Shown piece after piece: positions 25,940 to 34,975 of a stretch of DNA of 37,266 nucleotides. The notes beneath the pieces are model-generated. The model was not told the origin of the DNA. It ran no database searches and saw only the letters and a program-made list of their open reading frames with translations. Within the stretch, counting starts at the first letter, position 1, and the number at the start of each line of letters is the position of its first letter. The DNA comes from a bacterium (GTDB lineage: Bacteria; KSB1; UBA2214). The stretch is from contig JAKQKF010000182.1 in the NCBI GenBank assembly GCA_029560815.1, forward strand, positions 1 through 37,266, read 5' to 3'. Both the position numbers and the translations under genes were made by a program.

Positions 25940-27709
25940 CTACTCGCGCGACCGGGCTTTTTCGGGCGTCGGCGAAGGCACGAGAAAGTTGGAGATGGCC
26001 AGATATTCGAGATAGCCCTGGGTGAAGGCGCGGATGGCGTCACCCGGGGAGCAGACGATGGGCTCCTCATGCATGTTAAAGCTGGTATTGATGACCGAGC
26101 TCAGGCCGGTCAGCTTTTTATACTCCTTGACGATGTTGTAATAGACCCGGTTGGTCTTTTCATCGATGAGCTGCGGCCGTGCCGTATTGTCGACGTGCAC
26201 CACCGCGGGACAGCCTTTCTGCATCGACTCGGAGCAGTTGAAAGTGATGGTCATGAAGCGCGCCGGATAGTCATTCTTTGCGATGCCGTGATAGTTCTCC
26301 TCCATGTCCTCGGCCAGGGTGACCGGGGCGAAGGGCATGAACTCGGTACGGTGCAGCTTGTGGTTGAGCCAGTCGTTGACGCTCTTGTCGGTGGACTGGT
26401 AGAGGATGGTGCGGTTGCCGAGGGCGCGGGGACCGTACTCCATGCGGCCGTCGAAACGGGCGACGACAGAGCTCTTGTTGAGCAGGTCGGCGATCACCGG
26501 GGCGATATGGTCGTGCCAGGTGTACTGCAGTCCCGCCTTTTTCAGCTCGGCCTCGATCTCGGCGTCGGTGTAGGAGGGCCCCAGATAGACATCATCCAGC
26601 TTCGGCATGGTCTTGATCTCGGGCCAGCCCATGCTCTGGTAAAAAGTGTGCAGCGCCGCGCCGGCGGGGATGCCGTTGTCGCCCATGGCCGGGAAGATAA
26701 AGACCGATTGGGCGTTGGGCAGTTCGGCGACCGCCTGGTTGACGCGGACATTTGCGAAGACGCCGCCCGCCATCACCACATCGATGGGACCGCTCTTTTG
26801 CAGATACTGGTCCACGTACCGGGCGACGACGCGCTCGGTCAGGACCTGCACCCCGGCGGCGACATCGGCCGGAGTGAAGGTTTCGAACTCTTTGGGCAGG
26901 GCCGCGCGGAATTTGTCGTAATTGGTGCGGTGGGGATAGGCGTGCTGATACTGCTCTTCGGCCAGGTAGTAGCGGAACTCGCCGTTCTCAAAACCGAACA
27001 TCTTTTCAAACTGCTCCGCGACATGGTCATAGCGGCCGTGGGCGGCGAGGCCGGTGATCTTGCCCTCATGCCGCATCGGCTTGTAGCCCAGGTACCAGGT
27101 GATAAAATTGTAAAAGAGGCCGGGACTGTGGTAGCTGCTGATGCTCTTGAGATGGGTCAGCCTGCCCTCTTCACCGAGCCAGATCTGGCCGCACTGGCCG
27201 TCGCCCTGGCCGTCGAGGGTGACGATGAGGGCGCGGGTCCGGCCGGACGAATAATAGGCGGCCGCAGCGTGCGAGCGGTGGTGGTCGACAAATTCGACCG
27301 GCTTGTCCCCCAGGCCCACTTTGGCGAGCAGCTTCTTGACCCGGTTGATGCGGAACTGATTGTAAAAATAGGGATACCAGAGCCAGTACTTGTCCCAGGT
27401 GATGCTCTTGCTGAAAAGGCTGGCCATAATCCATTTACTATTCTTCTGCACCTTGAAGAGGTCATGATGAATATAAGACTGCATCTCGGCCGCCGGCATG
27501 ATGCCGATCGCAATCTTGTCGATGTTTTCCGGCCTCGAGTTGGTCATTTTCAAAACCATTTCCAGGCTGAGGATCGGCTCGCCGTCCTCGTTGCCGTTAT
27601 GGAGTTTGATTCGCGAAAGCCGCTCCTCCTCCACGGCAGCCAGTATCTTGCCGTCCTCGACAACGGCACTGCCTGCGTTGTGATCATCATAGATACCGAG
27701 AATGCGCAT
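25940..27709 (-). CDS. Carbamoyltransferase (NodU/CmcH/TobZ family)
   Basis: This 589-residue enzyme transfers a carbamoyl group from carbamoyl phosphate, by way of carbamoyl-AMP, to a hydroxyl of a sugar or a small molecule. The N-terminal Kae1-like domain has VDHHRSHAAAAYY (141-153), LDGQGDGQ (165-172), HEGKITGLAAHG (214-225) and MAGGVFANVRVN (313-324). The C-terminal YrdC-like part has FDGRMEYGPRALGNRTIL (419-436) and HRTEFMPFAP (453-462). All family motifs are intact and the length is normal. The ATG has AAGGAGAG upstream. Placed between the ligase/polymerase and the flippase, it most likely decorates a sugar of this glycan. Confidence 0.94.
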   Translation of the reverse strand: MRILGIYDDHNAGSAVVEDGKILAAVEEERLSRIKLHNGNEDGEPILSLEMVLKMTNSRPENIDKIAIGIMPAAEMQSYIHHDLFKVQKNSKWIMASLFSKSITWDKYWLWYPYFYNQFRINRVKKLLAKVGLGDKPVEFVDHHRSHAAAAYYSSGRTRALIVTLDGQGDGQCGQIWLGEEGRLTHLKSISSYHSPGLFYNFITWYLGYKPMRHEGKITGLAAHGRYDHVAEQFEKMFGFENGEFRYYLAEEQYQHAYPHRTNYDKFRAALPKEFETFTPADVAAGVQVLTERVVARYVDQYLQKSGPIDVVMAGGVFANVRVNQAVAELPNAQSVFIFPAMGDNGIPAGAALHTFYQSMGWPEIKTMPKLDDVYLGPSYTDAEIEAELKKAGLQYTWHDHIAPVIADLLNKSSVVARFDGRMEYGPRALGNRTILYQSTDKSVNDWLNHKLHRTEFMPFAPVTLAEDMEENYHGIAKNDYPARFMTITFNCSESMQKGCPAVVHVDNTARPQLIDEKTNRVYYNIVKEYKKLTGLSSVINTSFNMHEEPIVCSPGDAIRAFTQGYLEYLAISNFLVPSPTPEKARSRE

Positions 27710-27754
27710 TCCTCTCTCCTTGTTACGCGTTGAATGGGACTCGATTAAATCCGC

Positions 27755-29095
27755 TTAAAAGGTGCCCTGCATGCCCGGCATCCGCCGCGCCGCAATGGCC
27801 GCCTGCTGTTCCTGAAGGGCTTTTTTGCGCGCGGCCAGCTGCGCCCGCACCCGCGGGTCCGCCAGCATCCGGTTGCGATAATGCTCCATCTTGGCCGCCA
27901 CCAGGGTGATTGCGTAAACCATCCAGATATGGTTCTTTACATAAAGATTGCGATAGTCCGGTGAGGGCAGCATCGCGATCGCAAAAGCGATGATGCCCGT
28001 GACCGCAGCGGAAGAGATGTGGTAGATAAACTGATCCGTGCTCCGCCGGGTCTGAAAACCGATAAAAAGAAAGATGAGAATGAGGGCGATGAAGAGCAGG
28101 CCGCCCGGATAACCCAGTTCCGCCGCCACCAGCAGATAAGAGCAGTGCACGATCTGCAGACCGGCGGTCTCCTTGTTGACAAATTCCTTGTAGTTGTTCA
28201 GCCCCACCCCCGTGACGGGGTGATCGTTGATGATACGCCAGGCATCGAGGGCCAGACTCTTCCGGCTCGATGAATGGTCACCCATCATCGACTTTTCCGA
28301 ATCGCTGAAGCGTTCGACGATGATCGTGCCGTAGCGCGCGGCGCCGATCAGGGCGACCACGGCGATCACCGCCAGCAGCCCGCGCGCCTTTTTGGTCAGG
28401 GCCTTGCCCCGGACAAAATCAAGTCCGAACATGATGATCATCGCCCCGGCGAATCCCAGCCAGTTGGCACGGTTCATGGTGGCGTAGAGAGCGATGACAC
28501 CGAAAAAAAAGGCCGCCACGTAGAGCGGATGAAACCTGGGCCGCAGGTAAACCGCCATACGGAAGATCACGACCGACATCAGCGAAAAATAGAAACCCGC
28601 CACACTGGGATGGACGAAAGTTCCGCGCGCCTGCCAGTCCCCCGGCTGCTCGCCCAGGAAGTAGAGCCCCACCGGACCGCGCAGCCACTGGTGAATGGCC
28701 ACAGAGCCCTGAAAAAAGAGACCCAGGGCAAACCCCAGAAAGAGATACTGCAGATCCTCCTTGGTATTGACAAAGTTGATGATCGCCAGAAAGATCAGCA
28801 GGGTGCGCAGATTGGCCGCCAGCTCCTGGCTGACAAAGGGGACATTGGGCGCGAAAAAAAGCCCGACCGCCGACCAGGCGAAAAAAGCGTAGGTGAGCGC
28901 CATCGAGATCCCGGCCAGCGGCGCCGGACTGATCCGCTTGCGGCCCATGATGTAGAGCAGAAGCAGCGGAAAATCCATGACCAGAATAAGGTCGGGCCCG
29001 AAAATGATATCCTGGATGCTTTCGAAGGTGATCCCCTGCGCCACCGTCGCGCAAAAGGTGAAGAGGATCAGGACATATTTAAAATTTTTCTGCAC
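27755..29095 (-). CDS. O-antigen ligase / polymerase family membrane protein (Wzy_C)
   Basis: This is a 446-residue protein with about 11 membrane helices and one large periplasmic loop. The loop and its flanks carry RGTFVHPSVAGFYFSL (157-172), SSRKSLALDAWRIINDHPV (276-294), GVGLNNYKEF and HCSYLLVAAELGYPGGL (317-333), the Wzy_C/O-antigen-ligase signature. The basic C-terminal tail (about 395-446) is cytoplasmic and rich in Arg, Ala and Gln. It would polymerise repeats or attach the glycan to an acceptor such as lipid A core, and sequence alone does not separate the two roles. The start is GTG, with GGGAGG 5 nt upstream. The 3' end of the GT39-like gene overlaps it by 17 bp. Confidence 0.92.
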   Translation of the reverse strand: MQKNFKYVLILFTFCATVAQGITFESIQDIIFGPDLILVMDFPLLLLYIMGRKRISPAPLAGISMALTYAFFAWSAVGLFFAPNVPFVSQELAANLRTLLIFLAIINFVNTKEDLQYLFLGFALGLFFQGSVAIHQWLRGPVGLYFLGEQPGDWQARGTFVHPSVAGFYFSLMSVVIFRMAVYLRPRFHPLYVAAFFFGVIALYATMNRANWLGFAGAMIIMFGLDFVRGKALTKKARGLLAVIAVVALIGAARYGTIIVERFSDSEKSMMGDHSSSRKSLALDAWRIINDHPVTGVGLNNYKEFVNKETAGLQIVHCSYLLVAAELGYPGGLLFIALILIFLFIGFQTRRSTDQFIYHISSAAVTGIIAFAIAMLPSPDYRNLYVKNHIWMVYAITLVAAKMEHYRNRMLADPRVRAQLAARKKALQEQQAAIAARRMPGMQGTF

Positions 29096-30338
29096 TGCGC
29101 CTCCCGCCCGAAATCAGGCTGCAGGCCTCCCACATGGCAAAAGCGGCAAAAATGATCAGCAGGGGAAGCACCGGAATGCGGTAGCGCGGCACCACCAGCA
29201 TCACGACATGCAGCGCCATGTAATAGCCCAGCACAAGGTGGATAAAGGCAAGCTCGCGCCATCTCCTGCGGCTCAGCCAGACCCCGGCGCAGAAAAGCAG
29301 CAGAATGGGGTAATAGCTGAGGGCGAGAACGAGCTGCACCAGCCCGCCGCCCTCGCGTTTCATCCCGCTGGGGGCGCCCTCGTAGACCCAGAACCAGAAG
29401 CGGAAGAATTTCTTGACCCCGAGTCCGGCCGCCGCCAGCAGGTCCGCCTTTATATGCTTCAATGCCTCTCCGGTCAGCAGCTCATCGCGGTCGACCTGGT
29501 TGAGGCCGGCCGTCATGCTGTCCATCACGGCCATGGTCTTATCGTAACTGTAGCGTCCGTCATGCGGCCGGTAGTTGCCGGTCCAGAGCACATCCCCCGA
29601 CCCCACGGCGATCGGCACGGCAGCGCCGAAGGTGTGATAGTTGCGCATGGTCCAGGGCACGATCGGCAGCGCGAAGAAGAGGGCGTAGAGCAGCGTATGC
29701 CGGAGCGACGGCAGCACTCCCCGGCGGCGCAGCAGAAAAGCCAGCAGCAGGACAAGCGGCAGCAGCATGGTCACGCCCCGGGTCAGGGTCGCCAGACCGC
29801 CGGCCAGACCGGCAAGAGCCAGAGCACCCGCTGAAGGTTGTTCCAGAGCGCGCATCGCCAGCCAGATGGCAAGCAGAAAAAGAAAAATGAAGAAACTCTC
29901 GGTGTATAGATAGGTGTTGATGACCATCAGCTCCGGCAAGAAGAGCACAAGAACAAAGGCGATCAGACCGGGCATCCGGCCGAAACGGGCGCGGGTGATG
30001 AGCCAGGCCAGAAAGGCGGAGGCAACACCGAAGAGCACCTGCAGCAGCTCGACCAGCAGGGGATGAACCCCCGCCACCCGGTAGACCGCCGCGAGGAAAA
30101 AAGGATAGAGCGGCGCCACAAAAAGAGTCGGATTGATCCCGTCCTGGCTGAACCCCCTCCCCGCCAGCAGATTCGTCGCAATGCTGTGGTAGGTGCTGCT
30201 GTCCAGCGAGGCCACCCCGCCGATGTGCTGCGTCATCAGCACCAGCACCAGCCGCACGGCCAGCCCGGCCGCGCCGATGATCCAGAGCAGACGCGTGACC
30301 ATCTCCGGACGCCCGATTTCTTCCAGCCATCGCTTCAC
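29079..30338 (-). CDS. GT39-like membrane glycosyltransferase
   Basis: This 419-residue GT-C protein has about 9-10 membrane helices. The first periplasmic loop holds LDSSTYHSIATNLLAGRGFS (45-64) with D46 as the likely catalytic acid/metal ligand, followed by APLYPFFLAAVYRVAG, a pattern shared by ArnT/PMT-like enzymes. It is shorter than the other GT39-like proteins here and lacks their large soluble C-terminal domain. The start is GTG, overlapping the stop of the upstream gene by 4 nt (GTGA), and AGGAG lies about 11 nt before it. The donor is probably a polyprenyl-phosphate sugar and the acceptor is unknown. Confidence 0.87.
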   Translation of the reverse strand: MKRWLEEIGRPEMVTRLLWIIGAAGLAVRLVLVLMTQHIGGVASLDSSTYHSIATNLLAGRGFSQDGINPTLFVAPLYPFFLAAVYRVAGVHPLLVELLQVLFGVASAFLAWLITRARFGRMPGLIAFVLVLFLPELMVINTYLYTESFFIFLFLLAIWLAMRALEQPSAGALALAGLAGGLATLTRGVTMLLPLVLLLAFLLRRRGVLPSLRHTLLYALFFALPIVPWTMRNYHTFGAAVPIAVGSGDVLWTGNYRPHDGRYSYDKTMAVMDSMTAGLNQVDRDELLTGEALKHIKADLLAAAGLGVKKFFRFWFWVYEGAPSGMKREGGGLVQLVLALSYYPILLLFCAGVWLSRRRWRELAFIHLVLGYYMALHVVMLVVPRYRIPVLPLLIIFAAFAMWEACSLISGGRRSAEKF

Positions 30339-32107
30339 GGAAGCGGCTTCTCCTCATTGACCCGGTAGAGTTCGACTACGGGACTGATCTGCAGATCGTT
30401 GCCGGGCTCCATGCGCACAATCAGTTCGCAGTTCTCCCGGACCCAGTTATAAAAAAGCTCGCGCTGCTCCACCCGCTCCGGATAACGCTGGCGCGAAAGA
30501 GGCCACTCATAGCGGGCCCGGGTGAAGCTGTCGAGCACAAGGTACTCGATCCCCTGCTCCTGAACATAGGCGCGCGCGTCGTGATCGCTGGTGCGCTGCT
30601 TGCCATGGGCGAACATCTTGGGGACCACACCGTAGAGCGTGTAGATCTTGCGGTAATCCGGCGAACGGCGGATGACCTCCAGGTTCAGGTCCAGGCTGCT
30701 CAGCAGCGGAGGGGCAAATTCTTCCGTGCCGATGCGGCTGCGCTCCGGCAGGTTGAGCTCGATCCACTCCTTCATCCGGGTTCTTGTATCAACTTGATAC
30801 AGGGCGAGGTCGTAACGCAGGCTCTTGACGAGCTGGGGCGCGATCGCGATAGTAAAAATGATAATGTTAAATATCAATAAATTACGCTTCTCTTTAAGCC
30901 TGGCCGTGCAGGCGGCCAGGAGTTCAGCGGCTATCAGCAGCAAAAATGGCACCAAAGGCAGCAGATGGCGCATCGCTTTATAGTTCATCTGGCCGATCAC
31001 GGCATACATCAGCAGCGGAAAGATGAGGATGAGGATATCCTCCCGCCGGCGGCGCCAGAGCAGATAGAGAATGCCGAGGATGAAGAGCAGGGTCACGCCC
31101 CAGCCCAGGCTGGCGGGAAAGGTGTTGTCGTAGAAAAAGCCGTAGCCGGGCGAATGGTCGCCGGTGAAATAGGAGAAAAAGCTCCCGCCCGAACCGAGTT
31201 TGCCGGTCTGTTCGAACTCGGCGGTGCCGGCGACGCTCGCCCAGAAGCGGCCGGGATCGACGAGGGGCAGGGGGCAGGCGATCAGAAAGGCGGTGATGGT
31301 GGCGAGGCCGGTCAGCCAGATGCGGCGGTCGAGCAGCGCCTTGAGGAACCCGGGCCGGGCCGGGCCGCCCGCCGCGGCGCTCTCCTGACCGGGGGCGAGA
31401 AAGTGGGCGGCGACGATGGGCAGAAGGATGAGGCCGGCGTTATATTTGGTCGCCACCGCCAGACCGGCGAAAAGGGCGGCGCCCAGATAGTCGCGCAGCC
31501 TGCCGCCGCGGAAAATACGGACGCTGAAGTAAAAAGAGAGGGTCGTCAGCAAGGTGAGCAGGATATCGACGGTGCCGAAATGGGAATTCTTGACCGGCAG
31601 AAAAGTCACCGCCCAGAAAGCGGCGGCCCAGAGCCCGGTCCGGCGGCTGTAGAGGCGCTTGCCGGCCGCATAGATGACGAAAATGGTCATCACCCCCGCC
31701 AGCAGCGAGAGCCAGCGCCCGACCATGTGAAAATGGAAAGGATGAAGATAGTAATAGACCTTGACGGCGGCCAGCGAGGTGGCCGTTCCGCTCACCATCA
31801 GCCAGAGAATATAGGGGAGAAAAGCGGCCGCCAGGACGAAAGCGTAGAGGGGTGGATAGCCCCGGAGCAGAAAGAAAGTCTCTCTGGACCAGGCGGTATA
31901 GTCGAGCAGATTGCCGGCATGGTAGACCAGCTTCATCTCGTCGGGATGGTAGCGGAAGGGATCGCCGAAGCCGAGCCCGAGCAGGCGCAGGATGAATCCC
32001 GCTCCAGCCACGAGCAGCAGCAGGCGGTTTTCTTCCCACCATTTCCGCCGGTCCGTTTTGATCAAATTTTCCAAATCATCCTGCCACTTTTTTAAATAGC
32101 GCTTCAT
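30335..32107 (-). CDS. GT39-like membrane glycosyltransferase
   Basis: This 590-residue GT-C protein has about 12 membrane helices. The loop-1 motif is FRYHPDEMKLV (51-61). The segment VKNSHFGTVDILLTLLTTL matches the SHF-T-D segment of the 14698-16554 protein, so they are probably paralogues. The soluble C-terminal part includes EYLVLDSFTRARYEWPLSR. An unusually polar cytoplasmic N-terminus (residues 1-28, with many Lys, Asp and Trp) precedes the first helix. The ATG overlaps the end of the DUF1972/GT4 gene by 32 bp, and AAGGTG lies upstream. Confidence 0.88.
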   Translation of the reverse strand: MKRYLKKWQDDLENLIKTDRRKWWEENRLLLLVAGAGFILRLLGLGFGDPFRYHPDEMKLVYHAGNLLDYTAWSRETFFLLRGYPPLYAFVLAAAFLPYILWLMVSGTATSLAAVKVYYYLHPFHFHMVGRWLSLLAGVMTIFVIYAAGKRLYSRRTGLWAAAFWAVTFLPVKNSHFGTVDILLTLLTTLSFYFSVRIFRGGRLRDYLGAALFAGLAVATKYNAGLILLPIVAAHFLAPGQESAAAGGPARPGFLKALLDRRIWLTGLATITAFLIACPLPLVDPGRFWASVAGTAEFEQTGKLGSGGSFFSYFTGDHSPGYGFFYDNTFPASLGWGVTLLFILGILYLLWRRRREDILILIFPLLMYAVIGQMNYKAMRHLLPLVPFLLLIAAELLAACTARLKEKRNLLIFNIIIFTIAIAPQLVKSLRYDLALYQVDTRTRMKEWIELNLPERSRIGTEEFAPPLLSSLDLNLEVIRRSPDYRKIYTLYGVVPKMFAHGKQRTSDHDARAYVQEQGIEYLVLDSFTRARYEWPLSRQRYPERVEQRELFYNWVRENCELIVRMEPGNDLQISPVVELYRVNEEKPLP

Positions 32108-33170
32108 AATCTGAGGTCACCTTATCCCAGGAGTAGCGGTCGTGGACGCGCTCCCGGACGATCTGACGGTAACGGGCCACCTCGAGGGGATGATCGAGCA
32201 GGTACTGGAGCTGGCCGCGCAGCGAATCCCCCTCCCGGGTGGTGAAATAGCAGCCGGCCTTGCCCAGCACCTCGTGGTGTTCGGGCACGTCGTTGGCGAG
32301 GACGCAGTTGCCGTAGCCCATCCCCTCGAGCAGGGCGGGATGGGTGCCGCCCACCTCTGTGGCCTGTACATAGCAGTAGGCGTGCGATTGCAGCTCGCGG
32401 TAGCCCTGCCCGAAGACGTAGCCGGTGAAGATGATGCGCGGATCCTGCGTGGCGCGCAGGCCGGCGATATAGTCGCTGGCGTAGGGGGCATCGCCGACCA
32501 TGACCAGTTTCTTGCTGGTTTTAACTTTTTCAAAGGCCTCAACCACGCGATGGGCGTTGTTCTCCGGTTCCATCCGGCTGACGTAGAGCACATACTCGCG
32601 CTCCTCCAGCCCGAAGCGGTCGAGGGTCTCCCGGCTCTTGACCGGCGTCTCCGGAGCCCCATAGGGGATATAGGTCGATTCTTTCTGAAACCGCTCCAGA
32701 TAATAGCTTTGCACTTCGCGGGCGTCCGAGACCACGGCCGTGGGAGTGAAGGTGGCCAGATACTCGGAGATCCGGTAAAAGGCCTTGCCCGCCCGGTTCC
32801 ATTTCTGCCGTTTCCACTCCAGGCCGTCGACGTTCAACACCACCGGTTTTCCCGTCAGCCGCGGCACGATACAAAAAGCCGCGTTGGCGCTGTTGCAGAT
32901 AAAAACGACATCATAGGGAATGAAAAAACTGTAGAGGGTGCAGATCAGGGTATGGGCCACGGTATCGAGATATTTATGGCTGATGGTGGGCAGTATCCTG
33001 ATCCTCACCCCCTTGTAGAAGGGTTCGCGATAGTCGATGATGTTGCTGCGGCCGTACACCGTGACCTCATGACCGCGCTCCGCCAGCCGCGGCGCCATCT
33101 GTTCGATAAAAGTCTCGAAGCCGCCATAGTTGGCCGGAATGCCGCGGATGCCCATGATGGCGATTTTCAT
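32076..33170 (-). CDS. DUF1972/GT4 glycosyltransferase (rhamnosyltransferase-like)
   Basis: This is a 364-residue GT-B fold enzyme. Its N-terminal half (1-175) is the DUF1972 domain, found at the head of bacterial rhamnosyltransferases: MGIRGIPANYGGFETFIEQM (6-25), HEVTVYGRSN and LNVDGLEWKRQKW (112-124). The C-terminal donor domain has YVSRMEPENN (196-205) and ATEVGGTHPALLEGMGYG (270-287). Transfer of rhamnose or a related deoxysugar is plausible but not proven. I chose the ATG at 33170, because it has GGAGGTG upstream, overlaps the previous stop by 4 nt (ATGA) and matches the family start. The frame runs on upstream through the previous gene. Confidence 0.93.
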   Translation of the reverse strand: MKIAIMGIRGIPANYGGFETFIEQMAPRLAERGHEVTVYGRSNIIDYREPFYKGVRIRILPTISHKYLDTVAHTLICTLYSFFIPYDVVFICNSANAAFCIVPRLTGKPVVLNVDGLEWKRQKWNRAGKAFYRISEYLATFTPTAVVSDAREVQSYYLERFQKESTYIPYGAPETPVKSRETLDRFGLEEREYVLYVSRMEPENNAHRVVEAFEKVKTSKKLVMVGDAPYASDYIAGLRATQDPRIIFTGYVFGQGYRELQSHAYCYVQATEVGGTHPALLEGMGYGNCVLANDVPEHHEVLGKAGCYFTTREGDSLRGQLQYLLDHPLEVARYRQIVRERVHDRYSWDKVTSDYEALFKKVAG

Positions 33171-34966
33171 GGCCGCACCTCCCGCGCGCCCGGCTCCGCA
33201 GCGCTCAGCAGCTGCCCCGGCCCGCCGCAGCCACTTTCGGCCAGCTCGGGGTCGGGAAGCGCAGGGTACTCCTGCAGCCGCCAGATCTCGACCGTCCACC
33301 GCGAGCCGCAGACCGTCCCCACCCGGTAATAGCGCTCCTGAACGACCGCCTCGATGGCGGGCCAGTAGCGGCTGAATTTCTTCTGCGTATAGCCGTCGAG
33401 GATGATATAGGCGGGGGGATCAGCGCTGAGCCGCTCCTCCAGCCCGGAATCGTATTTCATGAAAAAAACCGTCGGATGCGAAACCCCCGCAAAAGGCTGC
33501 ATCCCCGCGGCGTAGGTCCAGACCATCGCCCCGCTCAGAACCACATCCTCCGGCTTGCCCTCCTTGCGCAGAATGATCTCCACTTTTTCCAGGGTGCGCG
33601 GAGACCAGACGCACTCGTATTGGGGCGTGATCAGCCGGCCGGACCAGGCGGCGCTGATGAAGAGGGCCGCTGCGGCCAACACCAAGGCCGGCTGGAGCCG
33701 CCCGCTGCCGCGCCACATGCTCCACCCCGCCATCAGGGCGGCGAAAAGCAACCCCGCGCAGATGACCAAATGCCAGTGGAGCGGGAGCTGCCAGGTGAAG
33801 CGAAAAAGGAGAAAGACCACGCCGTAAACCGCGGTCCAGAGCAGAAGAGGCCGGAAGCGGGCGGCGGACTCCTTCTCCGCCGGCAGCCAGGCGGCGCCGA
33901 GCAGCAACAGGGCCGGCAGGGCCTCGAGAAAATACTGGGTGTAAAAGCCGCGCGAAGCCGACTGGAAGGCGTAGGCCAGCAGCAAAATTACCAGCCAGAT
34001 CCAGAGGAAAAGCCGAAAGGGCTCCTTCACCCGGCCGCGCCGCCGCAGGCTCAACAGCGCCGCAGCGATGACCGGAAGCGCAAAGAGAATCGCATCGCGC
34101 CAGGCGCCCAGGGTGTAGGCCGGGTCCTGGTCGAGAATGCGAAAACCCGTGCTGTCGACCACCCGCTGCTGCGCGGGCAGGACGCCGAGGGTATGGGCGA
34201 GGCGGTTCCAGACCAGATTGAGGGGATTGATCTGCGAAAAGAGGAGCTCGCGCCCCCCGAGGGGACCCCAGTACCAGGCCGCCACCAGCAGGCAGAGTCC
34301 CAGATAACCGGCTGCATAGAGAGCCAGATTCCGCCAGCGCGACCCGGCCGCGGCTTCCCTCTGCAGGAGCAGGAAAATTCCGGTAGCGAGCGGCATATAG
34401 AGGGTCGACTGCCGCACATAGTAGGCCAGCGCCGCCATGATGCCGCTCAGGATGAAAAAGCTCCACATACCCTTCTCCTGCAGCGCACGCAGAAGGAACC
34501 AGGCGCTGAGCAGGCTCAGCAGCACGGCCGGCATCTCGGTCTTGACCACGGTCGACCAGATCAGGGAGAAGGGGAGAAAAAGATAGACCACCGCGGCCAG
34601 CCAGCCCCGCAGCGGATCGTAAAGCCGTGCTCCGATCCGGTAGATGAGCCAGCCGATGGCGAGGGAGGCCAGGAGCGGCATGAGCCGGCCTGCCGTGAGC
34701 GAAACGCCGAAGAGCTTGATGAAAAAGCCGAGCAGATAGGCATAGAAGGGCTGACGCGAGCCGTAATCGATGACCGGATGGAGCCCCTGCCAGATCAGCC
34801 GGCCGTCGAGCAGGTGGGCCCCCTCGTCCGGATTGATCCAGCGCACCGTCATCAGCAGGAGGCGCAGCGCGGCCGCGGCCGCGAGGGTGAGCAGCATGAG
34901 CAAAGCGGGCCGCTCCGCCAGCCCTCTCCAGAGTGTATGGAATGCACGTGTCATTCTGCCGGCCAC
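33167..34966 (-). CDS. GT39-like membrane glycosyltransferase
   Basis: This 599-residue GT-C protein has about 11 membrane helices. The first loop has WINPDEGAHLLDGRL (43-57), a clear PMT/ArnT-like acidic motif, then YGSRQPFYAYLLGFFIKLFG. The C-terminal soluble domain (about 460-599) includes PAYIILDGYTQKKFSRYW. The start is GTG at 34966, supported by AGGAG 6 nt upstream; the ATG four codons later is spaced too far from it. It lies 9 bp after the aminotransferase gene. Confidence 0.88.
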   Translation of the reverse strand: MAGRMTRAFHTLWRGLAERPALLMLLTLAAAAALRLLLMTVRWINPDEGAHLLDGRLIWQGLHPVIDYGSRQPFYAYLLGFFIKLFGVSLTAGRLMPLLASLAIGWLIYRIGARLYDPLRGWLAAVVYLFLPFSLIWSTVVKTEMPAVLLSLLSAWFLLRALQEKGMWSFFILSGIMAALAYYVRQSTLYMPLATGIFLLLQREAAAGSRWRNLALYAAGYLGLCLLVAAWYWGPLGGRELLFSQINPLNLVWNRLAHTLGVLPAQQRVVDSTGFRILDQDPAYTLGAWRDAILFALPVIAAALLSLRRRGRVKEPFRLFLWIWLVILLLAYAFQSASRGFYTQYFLEALPALLLLGAAWLPAEKESAARFRPLLLWTAVYGVVFLLFRFTWQLPLHWHLVICAGLLFAALMAGWSMWRGSGRLQPALVLAAAALFISAAWSGRLITPQYECVWSPRTLEKVEIILRKEGKPEDVVLSGAMVWTYAAGMQPFAGVSHPTVFFMKYDSGLEERLSADPPAYIILDGYTQKKFSRYWPAIEAVVQERYYRVGTVCGSRWTVEIWRLQEYPALPDPELAESGCGGPGQLLSAAEPGAREVRP

Positions 34967-34975
34967 CGCCTTCTC

